Below, in pieces: positions 1 to 8,405 of a stretch of 64,000 bases of DNA. Under the pieces are notes generated by a model. It saw only the letters and a program-made list of their open reading frames with translations. It was not told the DNA's origin and made no database searches. The position numbers were made by a program, and so were the translations under genes. The DNA is taken from contig NZ_JAGGPQ010000027.1 of NCBI RefSeq assembly GCF_018613675.1, positions 1-64,000 of the forward strand, in the 5' to 3' direction. How positions within the stretch are numbered: position 1 is the first letter of the stretch; each line of letters opens with the position of its first letter. The stretch is from Arthrobacter sp. ISL-85. GTDB taxonomy: Bacteria > Actinomycetota > Actinomycetes > Actinomycetales > Micrococcaceae.

Positions 1-104
1 GAGAGGCCCACAGCGAGACCACTGGGGTGATAGGCCGGATGTGGAAGCGAGGACTAACGACTCGTGAAGCTGACCGGTACTAATAGGCCGATAACTTACA
101 CCAC
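1..104 (+). rRNA. 23S ribosomal RNA, 3' end (partial)
   Basis: The window opens inside the conserved 3' end of 23S rRNA, recognisable by GGTACTAATAGGCCGATAAC close to its end. The rest of the gene lies upstream of the window. The exact 3' end is approximate. About 170 bases of A/C-rich spacer separate it from the 5S gene, and no tRNA is visible in that spacer. Confidence 0.93.
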
Positions 105-272
105 ACAGATACATACAAACTCTGCTTGCGTCCACTATGTGGTTCCCAACCAACAACCCCCAACACACGGGGGCCTGGTACGGAACCAACAACTGAATAC
201 ACAACACCACAATGTTGTAACCACAAAGTTTCCCCACCCCAGCCCATGATGGCTGGCCGGTGCGGGGCAAGG

Positions 273-392
273 GTTACGGCGGTCATAGCGTGGGGGAAAC
301 GCCCGGTCCCATTCCGAACCCGGAAGCTAAGACCCACAGCGCCGATGGTACTGCACCCGGGAGGGTGTGGGAGAGTAGGTCACCGCCGGAAC
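273..392 (+). rRNA. 5S ribosomal RNA
   Basis: About 120 nt with the usual actinobacterial 5S features. It starts GTTACGGCGGTCATAGCG and contains CCCATTCCGAACCCGGAAGC. It ends CACCGCCGGAAC, whose GCCGG part pairs with the 5' end to form helix I. It follows the 23S gene as the last gene of the rRNA operon. Confidence 0.96.
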
Positions 393-403
393 AACTATTA
401 CGC

Positions 404-432
404 AGGGCCCTGACAACGAACGTCAGGGCCCT
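404..432 (+). terminator. rRNA operon terminator hairpin
   Basis: A perfect 11-bp stem, AGGGCCCTGAC at 404-414 and GTCAGGGCCCT at 422-432, with a 7-nt loop, starts 12 bases after the 5S gene. ACGACTTT follows. Its place and strength fit a terminator for the rRNA operon. Confidence 0.8.
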
Positions 433-534
433 ACGACTTTAACCACACAAACCCAAGGCCGCCCCGGCGGGAGTCTCCAGAGCGTGACGGGGCATTGGAG
501 GCCGGAAAGCCCGCCGGGCAGGTATTCTGCCGGC

Positions 535-1389
535 ATGGAGTCTTGGCATCGCAACCGGCTTAGCATGAGGCAGGCTGAGCTCGTGGAGTCCTGGCTTCCC
601 GGACTCCGCCTGCTGAACGATCTTTCCTGGAACATCGTGGATACCGCGGTACTCGAGGTTGAACATGAACGCCGCAGGTATATCGTCAAAGCCGCCGGGC
701 CTTCCAGCCACCACCACATCGGGCGTGAAATCGAAGCCCATCAATCCTCGATCCGTGTCTTGGCCCGCAGGAACAGTGCACCCAATCTCATCCACTCGGA
801 CCGTGCCCTGAACCTCGTGGTCACCGAGTATCTGGAGGGCTGCCTTGTCGAGGGCACCGGAGCCGAATATGCGACTGATACGTACGTTCAGGCCGGGATT
901 CTCCTTCGCGCATTTCACGAGCAGGCTGGGTACGCCGACCCCGACTATGAGGCGGTTGCCACAGCCAAAGCTGTGGCTTGGCTGGACACACCTCACCGCA
1001 TTGAGGACCTGGTCACAAAAAGAGCCAGGGCCATCTTTGGCACCTATGAACCGGAACCGGTAATCGTCGTGCCGACCCACGGAGACTGGCAGCCGCGCAA
1101 CTGGCTCATGCATGGGACGCAGCTAAGGATCATCGACTTTGGCAGGTACGCCCTAAGGCCGGCTGCCAGCGATTTCTGCCGCCTCGCCGTACAGCAATGG
1201 CGAGCGGCTCCCCAGTTGGAGCCAGCCTTTTTCGAGGGGTACGGTGCGGATCCCAGGGACAGTAAGGGCTGGAAGGTGATGCTGCTACGGGAAGCAGTGT
1301 CCACTGCTGCATGGGCATACCAGGTTGGCGACCAAAAGTTCGAGAAACAAGGCCACCGGATGCTCCGTGACGCCCTGGCCAGTTTCTGA
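535..1389 (+). CDS. APH-family phosphotransferase (aminoglycoside/choline kinase fold)
   Basis: A predicted cytosolic kinase of about 284 residues. The APH catalytic loop HGDWQPRNW lies near residue 182, and the metal-binding IDFGR follows about 15 residues later. The N-terminal half has the small-kinase-lobe look, with YIVKAAG probably carrying the ATP-binding lysine. The substrate cannot be told from sequence; most chromosomal members are not proven resistance enzymes. The frame is open to 484, but I prefer ATG 535 because the upstream residues have no family character. No strong ribosome site is visible at either start. It stands alone between the rRNA operon and the pxp genes. Confidence 0.82.
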   Translation: MESWHRNRLSMRQAELVESWLPGLRLLNDLSWNIVDTAVLEVEHERRRYIVKAAGPSSHHHIGREIEAHQSSIRVLARRNSAPNLIHSDRALNLVVTEYLEGCLVEGTGAEYATDTYVQAGILLRAFHEQAGYADPDYEAVATAKAVAWLDTPHRIEDLVTKRARAIFGTYEPEPVIVVPTHGDWQPRNWLMHGTQLRIIDFGRYALRPAASDFCRLAVQQWRAAPQLEPAFFEGYGADPRDSKGWKVMLLREAVSTAAWAYQVGDQKFEKQGHRMLRDALASF

Positions 1390-1524
1390 AGTCTCCGCTG
1401 CAGTCAGCATTGGGTCAAGGCCACTCACGCATGTTAGCCGCCCTGCGCAACCCGGCCAGATCGTCGTGAGCGTAGGCGGGGCGCAAACTGTGCCCCATTC
1501 AATAGCCCTTAATTGCGTGCCCGG

Positions 1525-1537
1525 ATTGTTGAACAAT
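1525..1537. promoter_or_regulatory. Candidate GntR/FCD operator before pxpA
   Basis: ATTGTTGAACAAT is a perfect 13-bp dyad, 51 bases before the pxpA start. Its core TTGTTGAACAA fits the FadR-type (FCD) GntR operator pattern T-N-G-T-N3-A-C-N-A. The same 11-mer recurs at 6524-6534. The nearby GntR gene at 5814 is the obvious candidate binder; this is an inference. Confidence 0.7.
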
Positions 1538-1588
1538 CTGGACTTTTAGGGCATCCTTAAAGGACACCAATCCGAGACGGAGATCACA

Positions 1589-2347
1589 ATGTCCAGCATC
1601 GACCTGAACAGCGACGTCGGCGAGTCCTTTGGGAACTGGTCCTTCGGCGATGACGCCGCCATTTTTGAGAGTGTCTCCAGCGCCAACGTGGCCTGCGGCT
1701 TCCACGCGGGTGATCCCGTGGGCATCATGGCCACGTGCCTGGCCGCGGTGAAGGCCGGCGTCACGGTCGGCGCCCACCCCGGCTACCGCGACCTGGCCGG
1801 ATTCGGCCGCCGCTTCGTGGACATGACGCCGGAGGAGCTGACGGCAGACGTGGTCTACCAGATAGGCGCAGTCCAGGCAGTGGCCCTCGCTGCCGGAACG
1901 GCCGTCCGCTACGTCAAGCCCCACGGCGCCCTCTACAACACGATCGTGAACCACCCCAAGCAGGCCGGCGCCGTGGTTGCCGCCATCCTCGCTGTGGACC
2001 CCACCCTGCCCCTTATGGTGCTCCCGAACTCCGAAATCCAGCGCCAGGCGGAAGCCGCGGGACTCCGGACCGTTGCCGAGGCATTCGCGGACCGCGCCTA
2101 CAACCCGGACGGGACCCTGGTGTCCCGGCGCGAACCCGGCGCCGTCCTGCACGAGGTGGAGGACGTCGTCGAGCACGTCCTGCGGTTGGCCGTAGACGGT
2201 GTGGTCCGGGCCATCGACGGCTCCCTGGTCCCGGTCAAGGCCGAGAGTATCTGCCTGCACGGTGACACTCCCGGATCGGTGGCGATGGCTGCGGCCGTCC
2301 GCGCCGCACTGGTTGACGCCGGCATCCAGATCCAGAGCTTCGCGTAG
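1589..2347 (+). CDS. pxpA: 5-oxoprolinase subunit A (LamB/YcsF family)
   Basis: A 252-residue cytosolic protein of the LamB/YcsF family. With PxpB and PxpC it forms the ATP-dependent 5-oxoprolinase that opens 5-oxo-L-proline to L-glutamate. The family N-terminus IDLNSDVGESFGNW is intact, followed by NVACGFHAGDP and VKPHGALYN. Length matches the family (about 250). It is the first gene of the locus, 2 bases before the pxpBC fusion and downstream of the dyad at 1525. Start ATG 1589 follows a GAGACGGAG purine stretch. Confidence 0.96.
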   Translation: MSSIDLNSDVGESFGNWSFGDDAAIFESVSSANVACGFHAGDPVGIMATCLAAVKAGVTVGAHPGYRDLAGFGRRFVDMTPEELTADVVYQIGAVQAVALAAGTAVRYVKPHGALYNTIVNHPKQAGAVVAAILAVDPTLPLMVLPNSEIQRQAEAAGLRTVAEAFADRAYNPDGTLVSRREPGAVLHEVEDVVEHVLRLAVDGVVRAIDGSLVPVKAESICLHGDTPGSVAMAAAVRAALVDAGIQIQSFA

Positions 2348-2349
2348 CC

Positions 2350-4023
2350 ATGACCACGCAGCAGCACGCAACCTGGACAACCGCGCACGCTGGCCTGACC
2401 GGGATCAGAGCCGCCGGTGACCGGGCCATTCTGGTGGAGCTGCCGTCCCTGGACGCCGTCCTCAGCCTCCAGGCGCAGCTCACCGCACATCCGCAGCCGG
2501 GCCAAACTGACGTCATCGCGGCCTCACGCACGGTCCTCATCACGGCGGAATCGCCCCAAGCGGTGCAAGCCCTGGCCGCGTACGTCCGGAGCCTGGACCT
2601 GGACGCGCCTGCGGAAACCGAGAGCACGCTGGTGACCATCGATGTGGTGTACGACGGCGAGGACCTGGATGAGGTGGCGGCCCTCACCGGTTTGGACCCT
2701 GAAGGAGTGGTGGCAGCGCACGCGGGCCAGCTCTGGACCGCGGCCTTTGCCGGTTTCGCTCCAGGCTTCGCCTACCTCACGGGGCAGGATTCACGTCTCG
2801 AGGTCCCGCGCCGCCGCTCGCCGCGCACGGCCGTCCCCGCTGGAGCTGTTGCCTTGGGCGGCGCCTACTCCGCGGTCTACCCGCGGCAGTCGCCGGGCGG
2901 CTGGCAACTGATCGGCCGGACCGATGCAGCAATGTGGGACCTCGGCCGCGACAGCCCCGCACTGATCCGCCCCGGCGACACCGTCCGGTTCAACGCCATC
3001 CGTGCCCAGGCCTCGGTGACGCACCGGGAGCAGGCAAGTACCAGCAAGAACCCGGTAGGAGAGCACCCCACCGAGGGCCTTGTGGTCCGCAAGCCGGGAC
3101 TTCAGTCCACCATCCAGGACCTTGGCCGCCCGGGTTTCGCAGCGCTCGGCGTCAGCAGCGCCGGCGCCATGGACCGCGGAGCGCTTCGCCGCGCCAACCG
3201 CCTGGTGGGCAACGGCGAGGACGCCGCCGGGATGGAACTCCTCTTCGGCGGACTCGAACTTGTTGCCCTCAGCGACCAGGTCCTCGCCGTCACCGGAGCA
3301 GCCGTTCCGCTGGAGATTACGCCCCCCGAAGAAGAACGGAGTCCGGAAGAACAGCGGACGACGGCGGGGCGCCACCCGGTGTGCGACGCCCCCTTCGCGC
3401 TACTGGCAGGGGAGAAGCTCACTGTAGGAAAGCCCACGGCTGGACTCCGGTCCTACGTAGGTGTCCGCGGCGGGCTTGGCGGACCCGAGGCCCTGGGCAG
3501 CCGGTCCACCGACACCATGTCCGGCATCGGCCCCGAACCGCTTCAGGCCAGCACCATCCTTTCGGTACGAACCCCCAAACCCGGTAGCGTCGTGGGCCAC
3601 CCTGAGATGTCGCCCCTCCCGGACCAGGACGTAGCCACCGTGCTGCGCGTGGTCCCCGGACCCCGGCAGGACTGGTTCAGCCCCGAAACACTACAGAACT
3701 TCCTGTCCCAGGAGTGGACCGTCACGCCCCAGTCGAACCGGATCGGGCTGAGACTCAACGGCCTTGCACTCACCCGCAGCCGGGACGGCGAATTGGCCAG
3801 CGAAGGAACCGTCCGCGGCGCAGTGCAGGTGCCCCCGGAAGGCCAGCCCGTCCTGTTCCTCTCCGACCACCCGGTGACCGGCGGGTACCCGGTGATTGCC
3901 GTCGTCGTCCACGCCGACCTGGACAAAGCCGCCCAACTTCCCCCGGGCACCGCTGTGCGCTTCACCGCCGCAGCGCCTCCGGCAGAACTGCCCGAAACAC
4001 CTAAGGAAAGCTCCCATGCGTAA
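2350..4023 (+). CDS. 5-oxoprolinase subunits B and C, fused
   Basis: A 557-residue fusion of two subunits that are separate in E. coli and Bacillus. The N-terminal part (about residues 15-220) is PxpB/KipI-like, with FAGFAPGFAYLTG near residue 135 and PRRRSPRTAVPAGAVALGG after it. The C-terminal part (from about 240) is PxpC/KipA-like, with PGLQSTIQDLGRPGF and SSAGAMDRGALRRAN at its start and HPVTGGYPVIAVV near its end. Together with PxpA it would split 5-oxoproline using ATP. An alternative family name is urea-amidolyase-related (AHS1/AHS2), but the pxpA neighbour settles the role. Its last 8 bases overlap the next gene. Confidence 0.93.
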   Translation: MTTQQHATWTTAHAGLTGIRAAGDRAILVELPSLDAVLSLQAQLTAHPQPGQTDVIAASRTVLITAESPQAVQALAAYVRSLDLDAPAETESTLVTIDVVYDGEDLDEVAALTGLDPEGVVAAHAGQLWTAAFAGFAPGFAYLTGQDSRLEVPRRRSPRTAVPAGAVALGGAYSAVYPRQSPGGWQLIGRTDAAMWDLGRDSPALIRPGDTVRFNAIRAQASVTHREQASTSKNPVGEHPTEGLVVRKPGLQSTIQDLGRPGFAALGVSSAGAMDRGALRRANRLVGNGEDAAGMELLFGGLELVALSDQVLAVTGAAVPLEITPPEEERSPEEQRTTAGRHPVCDAPFALLAGEKLTVGKPTAGLRSYVGVRGGLGGPEALGSRSTDTMSGIGPEPLQASTILSVRTPKPGSVVGHPEMSPLPDQDVATVLRVVPGPRQDWFSPETLQNFLSQEWTVTPQSNRIGLRLNGLALTRSRDGELASEGTVRGAVQVPPEGQPVLFLSDHPVTGGYPVIAVVVHADLDKAAQLPPGTAVRFTAAAPPAELPETPKESSHA

Positions 4024-5764
4024 AGTCCTCATTGCCAACCGTGGCGAGATTGCCGTCCGGATCGCCCGCGCCTGCGACGATGCAGGCCTGGACAGCGTCG
4101 CCGTCTACGCCGATCCCGACGCCGATGCGCTGCACGTCTCCGCAGCCACCGAGGCGTACTCGCTGCCTGGGTCCAGGCCCCAGGAGACCTACCTGGCCAT
4201 CGACAAGATCCTCGCCATCGCCGCGAAAAGCGGCGCCGACGCCGTCCACCCCGGCTACGGCTTCCTGTCCGAGAACGCCGGCTTCGCACAGGCAGTCATC
4301 GACGCCGGCCTGACCTGGATCGGCCCCTCCCCGGAGACCATCCGGCTCCTGGGCGACAAGGTCAGTGCCCGCGAAGTGGCCGTACGCGCCGGCGCCCCGC
4401 TGGCCCCGGGCAGCGACGGTCCGGTGGCCAGCGCCGCCGAGGTCCGCGCGTTCGCCGAGCAGGTGGGCCTCCCCGTCGCCATCAAGGCTGCCTTCGGCGG
4501 CGGCGGCCGCGGCCTGAAAGTGGTCCGGAACCAGGCCGACATCGAGGAAAGCTTCGACTCGGCGGTACGCGAATCCCTGGCCGCCTTCGGCCGCAGCGAG
4601 TGCTACGTGGAGAAGTTCCTGGACCGGCCCCGCCACGTGGAGGCCCAGGTCATCGCGGATACGCACGGCAACGTGGTGGTGGTGGGCACCCGCGACTGCT
4701 CCCTGCAGCGCCGCCACCAGAAACTGGTGGAGGAGGCCCCCGCGCCCTTCCTCACTCCGGAGCAGCGCGCCGCCATCCATGCCTCGGCGAAGGCCATCTG
4801 CCGCGAAGCCGGCTACGTGGGCGCCGGCACCGTGGAGTACCTGCTGGACGGCTCTGGTTTCCTGAGCTTCCTGGAGGTAAACACCCGGCTGCAGGTGGAG
4901 CACCCCATCACGGAAGAGACCTCGGGCGTGGACCTGGTGGCCGCCCAGCTGGCGATCGCGGCGGGGGAGAAGCTTCCCATTTTGGAGGACCCCGAACCGC
5001 GCGGCCACGCGTTCGAGTTCCGGATCAACGCCGAGGACCCAGGCCGCGGCTTCCTGCCGTCCCCGGGCTCCGTCACCGAGTTCGAGGTCCCAACCGGGTC
5101 CGGGATCCGCGTGGACACCGGTGTCCGGGCGGGTTCAGTGGTGCCGGGGCAGTTCGACTCCCTGCTCGCCAAGCTGGTGGTCACCGGCGCCGACCGGCAG
5201 CAGGCCCTCCGACGCGCCCGCCGCGCCCTGCGCGAGTTCCGCATCGGCGGGCTGGCCACCGTGCTGCCGTTCCACCGGGCCGTTGTGGAAGCACCGGACT
5301 TCATCCGCGCTGACGGGCTGGACATCTACACCACGTGGATCGAGAGCGAGTTCGCCACGGTACTGGAGGCGGACCCTGCCTTCAGCCCCGCCGCTCCGGA
5401 GGAGCCCCGCCGGACCATCGGCATCGAGGTGGACGGCAAGCGGATGGAACTGGGACTGCCCAAGGCCCTGCTTGATTCATTGCTCGACGGCGGGGGCCGG
5501 CGCGGTGCGGACGTTCCGGACATCCAGGCTGAGACCCAGGCAGAAAAGAACGACGGCGACCTGCTGGCCACGATGGCCGGCACCGTGGTCAAGTGGCTGG
5601 CTCAGCCCGGGGCCCCGGTCGAGGAGGGCGAAACAGTCCTGGTGCTCGAAGCCATGAAGATGGAGACGGCTGTCGCCGCCCACCGCGCGGGCACGCTCGG
5701 TGAGCAGTTCGCTGCGGCGGGGGACGCCGTCGCTCCCGGCCAGGTGCTTACCAGCATCGCGTAA
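4016..5764 (+). CDS. Biotin carboxylase fused to biotin carboxyl carrier domain
   Basis: 582 residues. The N-terminus RKVLIANRGEIAVRIAR and the HPGYGFLSENAGFA, FGGGGRGLKVV and EVNTRLQVEHPITE motifs are those of a biotin carboxylase (ATP-grasp, about residues 1-450). The C-terminal 75 residues form a carrier domain with the biotinylation motif EAMKMETAV near residue 546. The enzyme would carboxylate its own biotin with ATP and bicarbonate. No carboxyltransferase gene is nearby. AccC/AccB-like genes often sit beside pxp genes, but their role there is not established. ATG 4016 overlaps the pxpBC stop (ATGCGTAA), so translation is probably coupled. The frame is open further upstream, inside pxpBC, and that part is not used. 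Confidence 0.92.
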   Translation: MRKVLIANRGEIAVRIARACDDAGLDSVAVYADPDADALHVSAATEAYSLPGSRPQETYLAIDKILAIAAKSGADAVHPGYGFLSENAGFAQAVIDAGLTWIGPSPETIRLLGDKVSAREVAVRAGAPLAPGSDGPVASAAEVRAFAEQVGLPVAIKAAFGGGGRGLKVVRNQADIEESFDSAVRESLAAFGRSECYVEKFLDRPRHVEAQVIADTHGNVVVVGTRDCSLQRRHQKLVEEAPAPFLTPEQRAAIHASAKAICREAGYVGAGTVEYLLDGSGFLSFLEVNTRLQVEHPITEETSGVDLVAAQLAIAAGEKLPILEDPEPRGHAFEFRINAEDPGRGFLPSPGSVTEFEVPTGSGIRVDTGVRAGSVVPGQFDSLLAKLVVTGADRQQALRRARRALREFRIGGLATVLPFHRAVVEAPDFIRADGLDIYTTWIESEFATVLEADPAFSPAAPEEPRRTIGIEVDGKRMELGLPKALLDSLLDGGGRRGADVPDIQAETQAEKNDGDLLATMAGTVVKWLAQPGAPVEEGETVLVLEAMKMETAVAAHRAGTLGEQFAAAGDAVAPGQVLTSIA

Positions 5765-5813
5765 ACCGGGCTGCCGGCACGTTGTCACAGGTCCGGGCCG
5801 ATATCGTGGTGCC

Positions 5814-6491
5814 ATGACGTTTGACGAGGTGCTGGCCGATCTCCAGGCCCAGGCCAGGACCACAAAACACGCCGAAACCGGGCTTTGGGTGGCAGCCCAG
5901 CTCCGCAGCCGCATTGAGGCCGGCAAGCTCAAGCCCGGCTCCAAGCTCGCAGAGGAAGCCCTCCGCGAGGCCCTCGGCGTATCCCGCAACACCCTGCGGG
6001 AAGCCTTCACCGCGCTTCACGCGGAGCACATCGTCACCAGGATCCCCAACCGCGGCGTGTTCGTTGCCCATCCCACGCCGGATGACATCCGCGAGATCTA
6101 CCGCGTCCGCCGCTTCCTGGAACCCGCGGCGGTGCTGTGGTCAGGCGACACCTCCATCGAGCCGCTGCCGGCCATCATCAAGGCCGCCAGAACCGCCGCC
6201 GCGGAGGGGGACATTCCCGGCATGGCCGGCGCCAACCAGCACTTCCACCGTGCCATCGTGGACCGCGCCGGGAGCGAACGGCTCAACAGCCTCATGGACC
6301 AGGTCCTGGCCGAAATGCGCCTGGTGTTCCACTCCATGGCCGCCAACCCTGCGTTCCATGAGCCCTATGTGGAGGACAACGCCCGGATCGTGGAGCTCCT
6401 GGAGGCCGGGGACAAAGCCGCGGCAGCGGACTTCCTGGCCACTTACCTGGACCGCGCGGAATCGCAGCTGCTGGACGCCGTCGGCCGCTGA
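5814..6491 (+). CDS. GntR-family regulator, FCD (FadR-type) domain
   Basis: About 225 residues. The winged helix-turn-helix (residues about 20-85) contains KLKPGSKLAEEALREALGVS and RNTLREAFTALHAEHIV. An FCD ligand domain follows, with YRVRRFLEPAAV, NQHFHRAIVDRAGS and a late HxxI-type segment that usually holds a metal or carboxylate ligand. It lies between pxp/biotin carboxylase and the DUF969 operon. Matching dyads stand before pxpA and before DUF969, so it is probably the local repressor with 5-oxoproline or a related acid as ligand (inference). Start ATG 5814 was chosen over an upstream in-frame start inside the previous gene. Confidence 0.9.
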   Translation: MTFDEVLADLQAQARTTKHAETGLWVAAQLRSRIEAGKLKPGSKLAEEALREALGVSRNTLREAFTALHAEHIVTRIPNRGVFVAHPTPDDIREIYRVRRFLEPAAVLWSGDTSIEPLPAIIKAARTAAAEGDIPGMAGANQHFHRAIVDRAGSERLNSLMDQVLAEMRLVFHSMAANPAFHEPYVEDNARIVELLEAGDKAAAADFLATYLDRAESQLLDAVGR

Positions 6492-6515
6492 GGCCAAGCC
6501 CTTCCCAACAAGGGG

Positions 6516-6545
6516 TTGCGGGATTGTTGAACAAAACGCTATGCT
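6516..6545 (+). promoter_or_regulatory. Promoter with GntR/FCD operator before DUF969
   Basis: TTGTTGAACAA at 6524-6534 is identical to the dyad core before pxpA. A possible -35 TTGCGG (6516-6521) and -10 TATGCT (6540-6545), 18 bases apart, flank it. A bound regulator would therefore sit in the promoter spacer, as expected for repression. The -35/-10 call is weaker than the dyad call. Confidence 0.6.
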
Positions 6546-6702
6546 GTGGATCACACCGTTGTTCTGCAGCTCACTCAATCCTGCAGCTCTGACGTAACCG
6601 GGGCTCCCGCCCCTCGGCGCCGCCCAACCACTGAACCGGGGCACGGACGCGCCGGCCCCCACTTTGAAAGACCCGTCACGGGTCCCCTGGGAAGGGATAA
6701 TC

Positions 6703-7416
6703 ATGCTTGTACTCATTGGGGTGCTGCTGGTGATCGTTGGCTTCGCCATCCGCCTGAACCCCCTGATCGTCGTCACTGTCGCCGGCATCGTCACCGCACT
6801 GCTGGGCGGGATGAATCCCGCGCAGATCCTAGACTCATTCGGCACCGGCTTCGCCAGCAGCCGCTCGGTCACCATCTTCGTGGCCGTCCTGCCGGTGGTG
6901 GGCATCATTGAGTACTTCGGACTGCAGGAGCAGGCCAAGGTCCTCATCGGCCGCCTGGCCAAACTGACGGCAGGCCGCGTCCTGATTGGCTACCTGGCCG
7001 TCCGCCAGATCACCGCCGCCGTGGGCCTGAACAGCATCGGCGGCCACGCCCAGACCGTCCGCCCGCTGGTGTTCCCCATGGCCGAGGGTGCAGCGCTGCG
7101 CCGCTATGGGCACGTGCCGGAAAAGATCAGTGAGAAGATCAAGGGCCACTCCGCCGGCGCTGACAACGTAGGCGTGTTCTTCGGCGAGGACGTCTTCGTG
7201 GCCGTCGGCTCCATCCTGCTGATCACCACGTTCGTGGACACCACTTACCACCTGCACCTGGAGCCGCTCCAGCTGGCCCTCTGGGCCATCCCTACCGCCA
7301 TCGCGGCCTTCCTCATCCACGGCTTCCGGCTCCTGCGCCTGGACAAGCAGCTGGACAAGGAATACCGCGAATATGAGCTCACCGCCCAGAAGGAAACCGC
7401 AGGAGAAGCCAAATGA
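6703..7416 (+). CDS. DUF969 membrane protein (permease subunit)
   Basis: About 237 residues and strongly hydrophobic. An N-terminal pair of membrane helices begins LVLIGVLLVIVGFAIRLNP. The central motif VGLNSIGGHAQTVRPLVFP is typical of DUF969. DUF969 and DUF979 proteins occur as adjacent pairs and are thought to form one carrier. In some Firmicutes the pair lies beside pyrrolidone-carboxylate peptidase, which with the pxp genes here points to 5-oxoproline uptake (inference). ATG 6703 is preceded by GGGAAGGGA; an earlier in-frame start at 6664 is less likely. Confidence 0.88.
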   Translation: MLVLIGVLLVIVGFAIRLNPLIVVTVAGIVTALLGGMNPAQILDSFGTGFASSRSVTIFVAVLPVVGIIEYFGLQEQAKVLIGRLAKLTAGRVLIGYLAVRQITAAVGLNSIGGHAQTVRPLVFPMAEGAALRRYGHVPEKISEKIKGHSAGADNVGVFFGEDVFVAVGSILLITTFVDTTYHLHLEPLQLALWAIPTAIAAFLIHGFRLLRLDKQLDKEYREYELTAQKETAGEAK

Positions 7417-8384
7417 TCAACGTTGAAGCCGTCTACTGGCTGATTGGCATTCTGTTCGTCGCCTGGGCATCACTGATTGCCGCCGACAGCAACCACCCCC
7501 GACGTTGGGGCAGCTCTGCCTTTTGGGGCCTGCTGGGCCTGTGCTTCTTCTACAGCACCTGGGTCCAGGCCGGCACCGCGCCGGGCTGGATCCTGGGCGT
7601 CGCTGTCCTGGTCCTGGTAGTGCTGGCCTCCACCGGCCTGCTGGGCCACGGCAAGCACCGCACCTCCACCGGCCCCGAGCGCGAGGCCTTCGCGAAGCGC
7701 TTCGGCAACAAGCTCTTCATCCCGGCCCTGACGCTGCCGCTGGTCACCGTGATCCTGGTCCTCGTCGCGCCCGTGCTGAACATCGGCGGCACCCCGCTGC
7801 TCGACCCCAAGAACACCACGCTGGTAGCCCTGGCCATCGGCGCTGTGGCCGCCGTCGTCGTCGCCCTCCTGATCCTCAAGCCCAAGAACCCGGCGACGCC
7901 CATCTTCGAAAGCCGCCGCATCCTCGAGTCCATCGGCTGGGCCGCGCTGTTGCCGCAGATGCTCACCACGCTGGGCATCCTCTTCACCAAGGCCGGCGTG
8001 GGCACCGCCGTCGGCACGCTGGCCTCCGGGCTGCTGCCCAAGGGCTCGCTGATCGCCGGCGTCCTGGTGTACTGCATTGGCATGTTCCTGTTCACCGTGC
8101 TGATGGGCAACGGCTTCGCAGCGTTCCCCATCATGACAGCCGCCATCGGCTGGCCGGTGCTGGTGCAGACGTTCCACGGAGACCCCGCCATCATCTTCGC
8201 CATTGGCATGCTGGCCGGCTTCTGCGGCACGCTTTGCACGCCCATGGCCGCCAACTTCAACCTGGTGCCGTCCGCGCTGCTGGAAATGAAGAACAAGTAC
8301 GGCGTCATCACGGCGCAGGTGGGCACAGCCATCCCGCTGCTGGCGGTCAACATCGCGCTGATGTACTTCCTGGCCTTCCACTAA
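7413..8384 (+). CDS. DUF979 membrane protein (permease subunit)
   Basis: 323 residues with about nine or ten predicted membrane helices. Characteristic stretches are FESRRILESIGWAALLPQML, GNGFAAFPIMTAAIGWPVL and CGTLCTPMAANFNLVPSALL. Its ATG overlaps the DUF969 stop (ATGA), so the two are translationally coupled, as expected for two parts of one transporter. The likely cargo is 5-oxoproline or a related small acid, from context only. Confidence 0.88.
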   Translation: MINVEAVYWLIGILFVAWASLIAADSNHPRRWGSSAFWGLLGLCFFYSTWVQAGTAPGWILGVAVLVLVVLASTGLLGHGKHRTSTGPEREAFAKRFGNKLFIPALTLPLVTVILVLVAPVLNIGGTPLLDPKNTTLVALAIGAVAAVVVALLILKPKNPATPIFESRRILESIGWAALLPQMLTTLGILFTKAGVGTAVGTLASGLLPKGSLIAGVLVYCIGMFLFTVLMGNGFAAFPIMTAAIGWPVLVQTFHGDPAIIFAIGMLAGFCGTLCTPMAANFNLVPSALLEMKNKYGVITAQVGTAIPLLAVNIALMYFLAFH

Positions 8385-8405
8385 ACCCCTTCGCAAAGGA
8401 GCACC

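Noticed and set aside
535..1389. Naming the APH-family kinase a specific drug-resistance gene
   Set aside because: Only the shared kinase motifs are present; neighbours give no clue to the substrate.
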